DNA of 7,636 nucleotides, taken from Nitrosomonas sp. UBA6494. Lineage in GTDB: Bacteria; Pseudomonadota; Gammaproteobacteria; Burkholderiales; Nitrosomonadaceae. The notes beneath the pieces were generated by a model. It ran no database searches and was not told the origin of the DNA. It saw only the letters and a list, made by a program, of their open reading frames with translations. Each line of letters starts with the position of its first letter. The first letter of the stretch is position 1. Shown here piece after piece: positions 1-7,040 of the stretch. Location: NCBI GenBank assembly GCA_002435335.1, contig DJMI01000072.1, forward strand, positions 1,734 to 9,369. Direction: 5' to 3'. The translations under genes were made by a program, and so were the position numbers.

Positions 1-689
1 ACGCCGTAAGCGAAAAATGTCAAACGACGGGTTGCGGTGATCGCGGGATCGAGCTGACGCAGCGAACCTGCTGCCGCGTTACGCGGATTGGCGAATTCCT
101 TTTCGCCTTTGGCCTCTTGTTGCTGATTCAAGCGTAAAAAATCGGCTTTCAGCATCAATACCTCGCCGCGCACTTCGAGCAAATCGGGCGGATCGTCGTT
201 CGGCAATGCCAACGGAATCGATTGGACGGTTTTCAGGTTCAACGTGATGTCCTCGCCGGTGTAACCGTCGCCGCGCGTTGCGCCGGTGACAAAAACACCG
301 TGCTCGTAGCGCAGACTGACGGCCAGGCCGTCGAATTTCGGTTCCACCGCGTATTCCACCCGGTCAACGTCCAGACCTTCGCGCACGCGCCGGTCGAACG
401 CCTCGGCCTCAGTATCCTCGAATGCGTTGCCCAGCGACAGCATCGGCACGCGATGCGCCACCTGTGCGAACGCTTTCAGCGGTGACGCGCCGACACGCTG
501 CGTCGGCGAAGCGGCGTCGATCAATTGCGGGTAATCATGCTCGATTTGCTGCAATTCGCGAAACAGGCGGTCGTATTCCGCATCGGGAATGATCGGCGCA
601 TCCAAGACATAATAGCGATAATTATGCAATTCGATTTGCGCGCGCAAATCTCGAACGCGTTGTTTTATATTCTCAATGCTTTCATTCAT
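1..689 (-). CDS. ligA: NAD-dependent DNA ligase LigA, N-terminal part (runs off left edge)
   Basis: LigA seals 3'-OH/5'-phosphate nicks in duplex DNA using NAD+, in replication (Okazaki fragments) and repair; it is cytoplasmic and normally essential. The visible 229 codons cover the Ia domain and much of the adenylation domain of a protein usually about 670 residues long. The N-terminus has the family's Ia pattern (HNYRYYVLD at 22-30, then DAEYDRLFREL), which binds the NMN half of NAD+. The adenylation motif KxDG appears as EPKFDGLAVSL, with K118 the predicted AMP-accepting lysine. Further hallmarks are TRGDGYTGEDIT (138-149), EVRGEV (172-177) and NPRNAAAGSLRQLD (201-214). The ATG at 689 was chosen because it gives the normal N-terminal length; the ribosome-binding site before it is weak. 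The OB-fold, zinc finger, HhH and BRCT regions lie outside the window. The gene is divergent from the DUF2914 gene. Confidence 0.97.
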   Translation of the reverse strand, partial: MNESIENIKQRVRDLRAQIELHNYRYYVLDAPIIPDAEYDRLFRELQQIEHDYPQLIDAASPTQRVGASPLKAFAQVAHRVPMLSLGNAFEDTEAEAFDRRVREGLDVDRVEYAVEPKFDGLAVSLRYEHGVFVTGATRGDGYTGEDITLNLKTVQSIPLALPNDDPPDLLEVRGEVLMLKADFLRLNQQQEAKGEKEFANPRNAAAGSLRQLDPAITATRRLTFFAYG

Positions 690-746
690 GATGATAAGCC
701 AGGTAAAAACCGGCCAATTGCTGCTTCTGATCTATTGCAAAAATCC

Positions 747-771
747 TTTATACTGCGCATTCCAGTATAAA
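747..771. promoter_or_regulatory. Perfect inverted repeat with back-to-back -10-like boxes between ligA and the DUF2914 gene
   Basis: Arms TTTATACTG (747-755) and CAGTATAAA (763-771) are exact reverse complements around a 7-base spacer. Each arm holds TATACT, one mismatch from the sigma-70 -10 consensus: 749-754 on the plus strand and 764-769 on the minus strand. Starts about 7 bases downstream would fall near 761 (rightward, to the DUF2914 gene) and near 757 (leftward, to ligA), leaving leaders of about 50 and 70 bases. The -35 regions are poor: TTCTGA at 725-730 with an 18-base spacer for the rightward one, nothing clear for the leftward one. It may be a symmetric bidirectional promoter, an operator for a dimeric regulator, or both. 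The symmetry is seen; the function is inferred. Confidence 0.45.
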
Positions 772-810
772 TACAACCACTCGATATCATCTTGCCTTGA
801 AATCGCCGAA

Positions 811-1605
811 ATGAGCAATCAAAATTTAAAAATTCGCATCAAAATCCGGCAACCGCAACCTCATGCCATTGAAGAAACCTATCCCGATCCCGAAATCAGT
901 TATCAGCAAACTTGGGATTGGAACAAGATCGTTATCGCCGCCATTTTGTTGCTCTCTGTGCTATGGATAACAGGATCGTTTTTTTTCTCCGACGAACATA
1001 AAACGACCGCTCAGCCTCCACAGCCGATCGATTTTCTGAGTTCGATCCCCGATGCGACGCCGGAGATTGCAACAAAATCCAACGAACAAACCGCAGCTGC
1101 GCAACCCATCGATACGAAGCAATCGCCTACAGTTGCAACGACCGCACCTGCCAAGCCGATCATCATACCCGCGAGAAAACCGATTGTTCAATCGACAGTA
1201 AACCGGCGCAGCTTAACGAATGGAGAAATACCCAAAACAGCCGCTCAAGCGAAACCTCACCTACCTTCCGACAGTCCGTATGTACTGAGAGCGCAACTGA
1301 GCCGTGGCGTCAAAGCACACGAACCGGTTGACAGCATTGAATCGGTGTCGCTGCAACACGGTCAATCGACGCCAGTGTATTTTTATATGCATTTAAGAAA
1401 CTTACGCGGGCAAAACATCCGTATCGATTGGTACCACAACAACAAACTGGATTCGCATTTGCTGCTGCACGTGCATAAAGACAACTGGCGCACGCAAGCC
1501 AGTAAGCAATTGGATCATCGACGATTAGGCGCATGGCGTGTCGAATTGCTCGACGAAGCGGGAAATCGGTTGGCAACGAGGCATTTTACCGTCACCCGGA
1601 ACTAA
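811..1605 (+). CDS. Membrane-anchored DUF2914-domain protein
   Basis: A 264-residue protein of unknown function. Residues 1-38 are polar and presumably cytoplasmic. One hydrophobic helix spans about 39-59 (KIVIAAILLLSVLWITGSFFF). A low-complexity linker rich in Pro, Ala, Thr and Gln follows at about 64-155. The C-terminal globular part (about 160-263) resembles DUF2914: a VYFYMHLRNL strand, then DWYHNNKL, NWRTQASK and GAWRVELLDEAGN. With the positive N-terminus inside, the domain should lie in the periplasm. The reading frame stays open upstream to 676, but that stretch overlaps the ligA start and reads unlike protein, so the ATG at 811 is preferred; only a weak GAAA precedes it. The Nudix gene starts 33 bases downstream, so the two are probably co-transcribed. 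DUF2914 has no assigned reaction, and I give none. Confidence 0.82.
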   Translation: MSNQNLKIRIKIRQPQPHAIEETYPDPEISYQQTWDWNKIVIAAILLLSVLWITGSFFFSDEHKTTAQPPQPIDFLSSIPDATPEIATKSNEQTAAAQPIDTKQSPTVATTAPAKPIIIPARKPIVQSTVNRRSLTNGEIPKTAAQAKPHLPSDSPYVLRAQLSRGVKAHEPVDSIESVSLQHGQSTPVYFYMHLRNLRGQNIRIDWYHNNKLDSHLLLHVHKDNWRTQASKQLDHRRLGAWRVELLDEAGNRLATRHFTVTRN

Positions 1606-1638
1606 AACCTTTTCATCCATTATCCCAAACACACGAAA

Positions 1639-2184
1639 ATGAAATATTGCAGCCATTGCAGCGCCACCGTCGAATTCATCATCCCGCAAGGCGATTCTCT
1701 GCCACGCTATGTGTGCACGCAATGCAACATCATTCACTATCAGAATCCGAAAATGGTAGTAGGTTGCATTCCTGAATGGGAAGATAAAATATTACTCTGC
1801 CGCCGCGCCATAGAGCCACGCCTCGGATGGTGGACCCTCCCCGCCGGATTCATGGAAAACAACGAAACGCTGCAACAAGCCGCAGCTCGCGAAACGCTCG
1901 AAGAAGCCAACGCGCGCGTTGAAATCGGCGATCTTTATGCGATATACAGCCTTCCTCATATCAGTCAAGTATATTTCCTGTTTCGTGCCCGCTTATTGGA
2001 TTTGGATTTCAAACCGGGCATTGAAAGCCTGGATGTCAAGTTGATGTCCGAGCACGAAATTCCTTGGCAAGACATGGCGTTTCGCGTGATCCACGATCCT
2101 TTGCAGCACTATTTCAAAGAACGCCGTGAAGGAAAATTTACTTTTCACATCGGCGTCATCGATAAACCACGCAGCGATTCCTAA
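1639..2184 (+). CDS. Nudix hydrolase with N-terminal zinc ribbon
   Basis: A 181-residue cytoplasmic enzyme of the Nudix superfamily, which hydrolyses a nucleoside diphosphate linked to another group, using Mg2+ or Mn2+. Residues 1-32 form a zinc ribbon with two CxxC pairs (C4/C7 and C26/C29). The Nudix box runs from G70 to A92: G70, E76, then R84-E85 and the metal-binding E88-E89. The usual glycine near the box end is N91 (EEANA). After the box, LPHISQVYFLFRARLLD is typical of the COG1051-like branch found next to such ribbons in proteobacteria. The layout recalls NudC-type NADH pyrophosphatases, but the protein is much shorter and the NudC SQPWPFPxS signature is absent, so the substrate is open; ADP-ribose or other nucleotide sugars are possible. 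No strong Shine-Dalgarno precedes the ATG, and translation may be helped by the gene upstream. Confidence 0.92.
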   Translation: MKYCSHCSATVEFIIPQGDSLPRYVCTQCNIIHYQNPKMVVGCIPEWEDKILLCRRAIEPRLGWWTLPAGFMENNETLQQAAARETLEEANARVEIGDLYAIYSLPHISQVYFLFRARLLDLDFKPGIESLDVKLMSEHEIPWQDMAFRVIHDPLQHYFKERREGKFTFHIGVIDKPRSDS

Positions 2185-2240
2185 GGAAACATCAATCTGA
2201 CAAACGCCAAGTCACAATCCGATGATTCTCTTCAAAGTAC

Positions 2241-2267
2241 TCAAGTTTTTCCGGCTCAGGTCGATAC
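2241..2267 (+). promoter_or_regulatory. Predicted sigma-28 (FliA) promoter of cheV
   Basis: TCAAGTTT at 2241-2248, an 11-base spacer, then GTCGATAC at 2260-2267. The sigma-28 consensus is TAAAGTTT-N11-GCCGATAA; this site matches 7 of 8 bases in the -35 box and 6 of 8 in the -10 box, keeps the CGATA core and has the exact spacing. Transcription would start near 2274, leaving a leader of about 33 bases before the cheV ATG. The position directly before a chemotaxis gene adds support. It is a sequence match only. Confidence 0.72.
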
Positions 2268-2306
2268 GCAAAGCTTATATCAAAATGCATCAACCGGAGA
2301 TCATTC

Positions 2307-3257
2307 ATGAGCACTGCACTGCACGAAATCGACCAACGTACCAACTTAACGGCTAATAACAAATTCGAATTACTACTCTTCAGATTGGGAGACGCTCCCG
2401 GCACCGATCAGCGTGAACTGTTCGGTATCAACGTGTTTAAAATCCGTGAAATCCTGGTCATGCCGACCATCACGGCAGTCGCCAACGCACATCCCAATGT
2501 CATGGGTGTTGCCAATATTCGCGGTCAAATCATTACTGTGATTAATTTACCCAAGGTCATCGGCTGTACGCCGAAAAAAGGAACATCGATTTTGCTGGTC
2601 ACAGAATTCGCGCGCTCGACACAAGCTTTTGCCGTAGAAGACGTCAGCGAAATCGTGCGCCTGGATTGGAATCAAGTCATACCTGCGGAAGGCAACGGCG
2701 GTGACTTGATCACCAGTATCGCAAGATTGGACGGCAATGTCGAAAACACCCGGCTCGCGCAAGTACTCGATGTCGAACAAATCCTGCGCGACGTATTGCC
2801 GCAAGCAACCGGGTCATTGGTACCGGAGCAAGGCACACCGAAGTTGACACTGCCGAATGGCCAAATCATTTTAGCCGCCGACGACTCCCCGATGGCGCGC
2901 GCCATGATCGAAAACGGATTGAATGCGATCGATGTACCGTTTGTTATGGTCAAAAACGGACTCGAAGCATGGGAAAAAATGCAATCAATATCGGATGCAG
3001 CCATCGCGGAAGGCAAAACCGCTCAAGACAAAGTCGCTTTGGTATTAACTGACCTGGAAATGCCGGAAATGGACGGATTCACTCTCACACGCAATATCAA
3101 AAACGATCAACGATTCAAATCCATTCCGGTCATCATCCATTCTTCATTGACCGGTTCTACGAATGAAAACCACGTCAAATCGGTCGGCGCAGACGCTTAC
3201 GTCGCGAAGTTTGTCGCGGACGAACTGACTACCACGATTCGTAGAGTCTTGTCTTAA
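2307..3257 (+). CDS. cheV: Chemotaxis protein CheV (CheW-like domain plus receiver)
   Basis: A 316-residue cytoplasmic coupling protein of the chemoreceptor array. It links methyl-accepting chemotaxis proteins to CheA through its CheW-like domain, and its receiver can take phosphate from CheA to tune adaptation. The CheW domain spans about 18-165 (FGINVFKIREIL at 39-50; VMGVANIRGQIITVINLP at 65-82; AFAVEDVSEIVRL at 108-119). The receiver spans about 185-316: acidic pair D192/D193 (AADDSPMAR), phosphoacceptor D249 (LTDLEMPEMDGF), switch S279 (VIIHSSLTG) and K301 (AYVAKF). All phosphorylation residues are present, so the receiver should be active. The length is normal for CheV. GGAG at 2296-2299 is a well-placed ribosome-binding site for the ATG at 2307. 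The gene has its own predicted sigma-28 promoter, separate from the Nudix gene upstream, and stands alone, without cheA, cheW or receptor genes in the window. Confidence 0.96.
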   Translation: MSTALHEIDQRTNLTANNKFELLLFRLGDAPGTDQRELFGINVFKIREILVMPTITAVANAHPNVMGVANIRGQIITVINLPKVIGCTPKKGTSILLVTEFARSTQAFAVEDVSEIVRLDWNQVIPAEGNGGDLITSIARLDGNVENTRLAQVLDVEQILRDVLPQATGSLVPEQGTPKLTLPNGQIILAADDSPMARAMIENGLNAIDVPFVMVKNGLEAWEKMQSISDAAIAEGKTAQDKVALVLTDLEMPEMDGFTLTRNIKNDQRFKSIPVIIHSSLTGSTNENHVKSVGADAYVAKFVADELTTTIRRVLS

Positions 3258-3274
3258 ATCTAAAACCTTTATCC

Positions 3275-3306
3275 GATTCGTCCGATCCTTTTCTATCGGA
3301 CGAGTC
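3275..3306. terminator. Hairpin between convergent cheV and kinase genes, possible bidirectional terminator
   Basis: Arms GATTCGTCCGAT (3275-3286) and ATCGGACGAGTC (3295-3306) form a 12-bp stem with one G-U pair and an 8-base loop. It sits 17 bases past the cheV stop and 18 bases past the kinase stop on the other strand, where a shared terminator is expected. Neither side has a strong run of T: the minus strand reads GGATAAAGGTTTTAG and the plus strand GAACAATCTCCG. Intrinsic termination may be inefficient, and the hairpin may instead protect 3' ends. Confidence 0.55.
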
Positions 3307-3324
3307 GAACAATCTCCGTATTTC

Positions 3325-6300
3325 CTAATTCATATCACCTTTGACTGCCCGATCAGCCAGAAACGCTTCCACCTGCTTGATGTGCTTCTCAAAAGAAGGC
3401 ATTTCACCGGCCAACGCTGCAGCATCTTTATTTTTCCCCATCTGTTCCAGCGCTGCACACACCTCCCCTAAAGCCATCGCCCCTACCGAGCGTGCCGAAG
3501 ATTTCAACTTGTGCGCCAATGCACCAACAGCTTCTAATCGTTCACTCTGATACGCTTCATGCAGTTCTGCGGCTATTTTGTTCATGCTGACTCGGAAATC
3601 CGTCAACATTTCATTAATCATCGCCGGATCATCACCGACCAATTGTTCGAGAACATGCACGTCCACTGCAGTCGCAACAGAAGCTTCGTCGATTGATGAA
3701 GCCGAATCGACGATTGATTTCTCTACTGCCGCCGATTCATCAACGCTTAAATACTTTGCCAGCGTCGCTTGCAAATCATCCAGTTGCACCGGTTTACTAA
3801 GGTAGTCGTCCATACCGGCGCTGAGGCAATGCTCCCTTTCCCCTTTCAGCGCATTCGCGGTCAGCGCCACGATCGGCATGTGCCGCTGACCGGCTTCCGA
3901 TTCACGAATCGCCCGGACCAATTCAAACCCATCCATCTCCGGCATATGCAAATCCGTCAACAGCAACGCATAATCCCCACTTTGCCACCTCCCCAATGCC
4001 TCTCGGCCATCCGCAGCGATATCCGCCGCATAACCGAGCAAATTGAGTTGTTGACGAATCACTTTCTGATTGATTTCATTGTCTTCCGCCACCAAAATAA
4101 GCTTGCCCTGCAGCAGCGCTTGTTCACGAGACACCGGTATCGCCGTTGATTTGAGGGCATTGGTCAATGACGACACCATCTCCGCGCCGGCTTCCGCCTT
4201 GCCCGCAGCAATCGCCATTGCGCGCAGCAACGACTGGCGATACATGACATCGCCATCCAACGTAATGATGTCGATGTCTTCGATACGCGCCTGGCGGCGT
4301 CGACCGCGCTTGATGACAACAAAACGCGGTTCGATCGATACCGCCGCAACCTCTTCGGTTTTTGCTGCATCGACATCAGTGCGCGCACCAAAAGCCGCGC
4401 GTATTTTTTCCAGCGGCGGTTCCTGTTGTCCCGCATCGATCAGCACCAGCCACATCCCCGGTGCCAAGTTTTGCACCACTGTTTCGATCGCATCAAGATC
4501 GAAAATCGGAATGACCGAAGCGCCGGCACTTTTGAGATAAACCGCCAGATCATCACTTAAACCATCGTTGCTGGTTAATATTAAGCAATTTATTCCGTGC
4601 AGATCGTCCATCTTCCTATTGGTACCTGTATCCGTAGACAGCGGCTTAAACGGCATCTGGATAATGAACGTGGAGCCTTGCTGGAATTCGCTCTGAACGG
4701 TGATTTCCGCATCCATCAATTCTGCCAAGTGATGGGAAATCGCCAACCCCAATCCGGTTCCACCGAAACGCCTTGTCGTTGAAGGATCGCCTTGCGAAAA
4801 AGACCTGAACAGTTTCGCTTGTGTCTCTTTATCCATGCCGATACCGTTATCGGTGATCTGAAAAGTCACCAAAATCTGATCGGGATTGGATTCGGTCAGC
4901 AACACCCGTACCGATACTTTGCCTTGCTTTTCCTGCTTGCTGGAAAACTTGATCGCATTGTTGATGATATTGACCAGCACCTGACGCAAGCGCAACGGAT
5001 CGCCCAAGACCGTTTCCGGAATTTCCGGATCGATGAATAGTGTCAATTCCACTTTTTTGTTTAATGCTAAATGCGCCAACATGCCGCATGCGTTTTCGAC
5101 GATACTGGCAAGCGGCATCGGGATTTTCTCGATTTCCAATTTCCCGGCCTCGATTTTGGAAAAATCGAGTATGTCTTCAATGATCGACAGTAACGAATAG
5201 GCGGAATCGCGAATCAGATTTGCCATTTCCATTTGATAACCGGTCAGGCTGGTTTGCCGCAGCACGTCGACCATGCCGATCACCCCGTTCATCGGTGTGC
5301 GGATTTCGTGGCTCATCGCGGCTAGAAAAGCCGATTTGGCTTTGTTGGCCTGCTCAGCCTCCGTACGAGCTTGTCTTAAGTCATTCATGATGCGCACATG
5401 CTCGCGGATATCGCGCAGCACACCGGTAAAATGCCGCTTTCCTGCGACGAAATACTCGCTCACCGCCAGATATAACGCAATGCGTTCTCCGTTCTTACGC
5501 ACTCCTTCGACTTCTCGCCCCAACCCGATACCGTGCGATCCGGATAAATAAGGGCGACCGACATATTCCTGCCCATGACCGGTACGGCAGTAATTTTCCA
5601 TATACCCCACATGTTTGCTGCGATCCGGCTCGGGTATGATGATCGCCACATTCTGGCCGATCATTTCATCGTGGCTGTAGCCGAATAATTTTTCCATTAC
5701 CGGATTCACGGAAAGGATCGTACCGATTTCGTCAGTAGTTACCACGCAATCAACCATGTGCTCAACCACCGAACGCATTTCCTCTTCCTTGATCGCCAAG
5801 GCGGTATTGGCGCGCTGCAAATCGGCAGTTCGTGCCGAAACGCGGTTTTCCAATTCCAAATTGCTGGCATTCAACCGCTCCATCATCAGATTGAAAGTAT
5901 GCGCGAGCTGACGCATTTCATCCCAGCCTTCAATCGCGACGCGCTGATGGATATTGCCCGCAGAAATCTCCAGCGCGCTTTGATTCAAGTGTTTCAACGG
6001 TGTCACTACACGCCGGCTGAACAGTACCGCACCCAGCAGCGCAACCAGCAACGTCAGCACCAGCATCAACAAACCGACGAAATGCACTTGCCTGACCGAT
6101 GCGAATGCTTCGTCGACATCAATGTGTACTACGATCCCCCATTGCATGCGTGGCAAATAGCGCCAAGCCGCAACCACCTCCTTACCCTGGTAATCCACCG
6201 TCAATGCACCGCCGGAATCTCCGTTCAGCGCATTTCGCATCGCTTCCGATGACAACGGGTCATTGAGCGGTATTTTGCGCCTCAAAGCCGCGTCCGGGTC

Positions 6301-7029
6301 GTATTTCAGCGGTGCCATTACCAATGCCGTTTGATCGCTCTCGAGTCTGGCCACAACTGTTTCGCCCGTTTCGCCCAATCCGACATTATTCGTCAAAACG
6401 GCGAAAACACGCTGACTATAAATTTGCAATGCCAACACACCTTTTAATTCACCATCTAATATGATGGGCGTAGCAACGAACGCGGCGATAGCATCGTTCG
6501 ACGGCGCATAGTGTTCAAAATCAGAGATGCTGCTTTGCAAATTACTCAATGCAAATTGTGTCACCTTGCCTAAACCGGTATTGCGATACGGGCCTGTCAA
6601 CAAATTGGTGGCAAAATCGGATTCATGCGCTTGAGAATAGATAATCCACCCTTGCGTTGAAATCAAAAACAGATCGTAATATTTGGCATCCTCAACAAAA
6701 CGCTTGAAATTTTCGCGATAGCTGGTGTCCAGACGGCGGTAATCGTCGGATCCAACACCACCCTGCTCAAAAATTCTGGCAAATTCCTGTATAGCTTCTC
6801 GCGTGGTACTGGCATCGCGCAACAAACTTGCATCCAGCAGACGCTCTTGCAAATAACTGTCGATCTGTTCGACCTTCTTATCCGCTATCGCGGACACATT
6901 CTGGATCGCGGTTTTCTTAATTTCTTTCTCGAATGTATGTAACAGACTATTGCCAATCAACAAGATAGGTAACAAAGAAACCAACGTAAACCATATTGCA
7001 AAACGCAATGTAAGCGATGGAAATTTCAC
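3325..7029 (-). CDS. Hybrid sensor histidine kinase (Cache-HAMP-PAS-HisKA-HATPase-REC-REC-Hpt)
   Basis: A 1234-residue inner-membrane kinase of the BarA/GacS/ArcB phosphorelay type. A first membrane helix lies at about 10-28; a periplasmic Cache-like sensor at about 35-310; a second helix at about 315-337 (VGLLMLVLTLLVALLGAVLF); HAMP at about 338-390; a short coiled coil; PAS at about 415-540. HisKA has H574 in MSHEIRTPMNGVIGM. The ATPase domain has the N box (VLVNIINNAIKF, 684-695), DNGIGM (727-732) and GGTGLGLAIS (756-765). A receiver-like segment at about 812-945 keeps D865 but lacks the paired acids and the lysine. The second receiver (about 976-1094) is complete: E982/D983, D1026, T1057 and K1079. 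The Hpt domain has H1173 in AHKLKSSARSVGA. Expected flow is H574 to D1026 to H1173 and on to a response regulator not in the window. The ligand is unknown. The gene converges on cheV with a 67-base gap. Confidence 0.95.
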   Translation of the reverse strand: MKFPSLTLRFAIWFTLVSLLPILLIGNSLLHTFEKEIKKTAIQNVSAIADKKVEQIDSYLQERLLDASLLRDASTTREAIQEFARIFEQGGVGSDDYRRLDTSYRENFKRFVEDAKYYDLFLISTQGWIIYSQAHESDFATNLLTGPYRNTGLGKVTQFALSNLQSSISDFEHYAPSNDAIAAFVATPIILDGELKGVLALQIYSQRVFAVLTNNVGLGETGETVVARLESDQTALVMAPLKYDPDAALRRKIPLNDPLSSEAMRNALNGDSGGALTVDYQGKEVVAAWRYLPRMQWGIVVHIDVDEAFASVRQVHFVGLLMLVLTLLVALLGAVLFSRRVVTPLKHLNQSALEISAGNIHQRVAIEGWDEMRQLAHTFNLMMERLNASNLELENRVSARTADLQRANTALAIKEEEMRSVVEHMVDCVVTTDEIGTILSVNPVMEKLFGYSHDEMIGQNVAIIIPEPDRSKHVGYMENYCRTGHGQEYVGRPYLSGSHGIGLGREVEGVRKNGERIALYLAVSEYFVAGKRHFTGVLRDIREHVRIMNDLRQARTEAEQANKAKSAFLAAMSHEIRTPMNGVIGMVDVLRQTSLTGYQMEMANLIRDSAYSLLSIIEDILDFSKIEAGKLEIEKIPMPLASIVENACGMLAHLALNKKVELTLFIDPEIPETVLGDPLRLRQVLVNIINNAIKFSSKQEKQGKVSVRVLLTESNPDQILVTFQITDNGIGMDKETQAKLFRSFSQGDPSTTRRFGGTGLGLAISHHLAELMDAEITVQSEFQQGSTFIIQMPFKPLSTDTGTNRKMDDLHGINCLILTSNDGLSDDLAVYLKSAGASVIPIFDLDAIETVVQNLAPGMWLVLIDAGQQEPPLEKIRAAFGARTDVDAAKTEEVAAVSIEPRFVVIKRGRRRQARIEDIDIITLDGDVMYRQSLLRAMAIAAGKAEAGAEMVSSLTNALKSTAIPVSREQALLQGKLILVAEDNEINQKVIRQQLNLLGYAADIAADGREALGRWQSGDYALLLTDLHMPEMDGFELVRAIRESEAGQRHMPIVALTANALKGEREHCLSAGMDDYLSKPVQLDDLQATLAKYLSVDESAAVEKSIVDSASSIDEASVATAVDVHVLEQLVGDDPAMINEMLTDFRVSMNKIAAELHEAYQSERLEAVGALAHKLKSSARSVGAMALGEVCAALEQMGKNKDAAALAGEMPSFEKHIKQVEAFLADRAVKGDMN

Positions 7030-7035
7030 TGGTTT

Positions 7036-7040
7036 CTCCT
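7036..7040 (-). promoter_or_regulatory. Shine-Dalgarno fixing the GTG start of the hybrid kinase
   Basis: On the minus strand AGGAG occupies 7040-7036, six bases before the GTG at 7029-7027. This spacing is near ideal, and the next residues (KFPSLTLRFAIWFTLVSLLP) lead directly into the first membrane helix, so the GTG is very likely the true start. Confidence 0.8.

Noticed and set aside
222..485. Rightward frame of 87 codons opposite ligA.
   Set aside because: The minus strand encodes unmistakable LigA motifs here; this is an antisense shadow.
676..810. Upstream extension of the DUF2914 reading frame by 45 codons.
   Set aside because: It overlaps the ligA start on the other strand, has no ribosome-binding site and its translation does not look like a protein N-terminus; it would also cover the likely promoter.
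1606..1638. A separate promoter for the Nudix gene.
   Set aside because: The 33-base gap has no -10/-35-like pair; co-transcription with the DUF2914 gene is simpler.
3769..4540. Rightward frames of 126 and 156 codons opposite the kinase.
   Set aside because: They lie antisense to the receiver domains, show no family features and have low-complexity composition typical of shadow frames.
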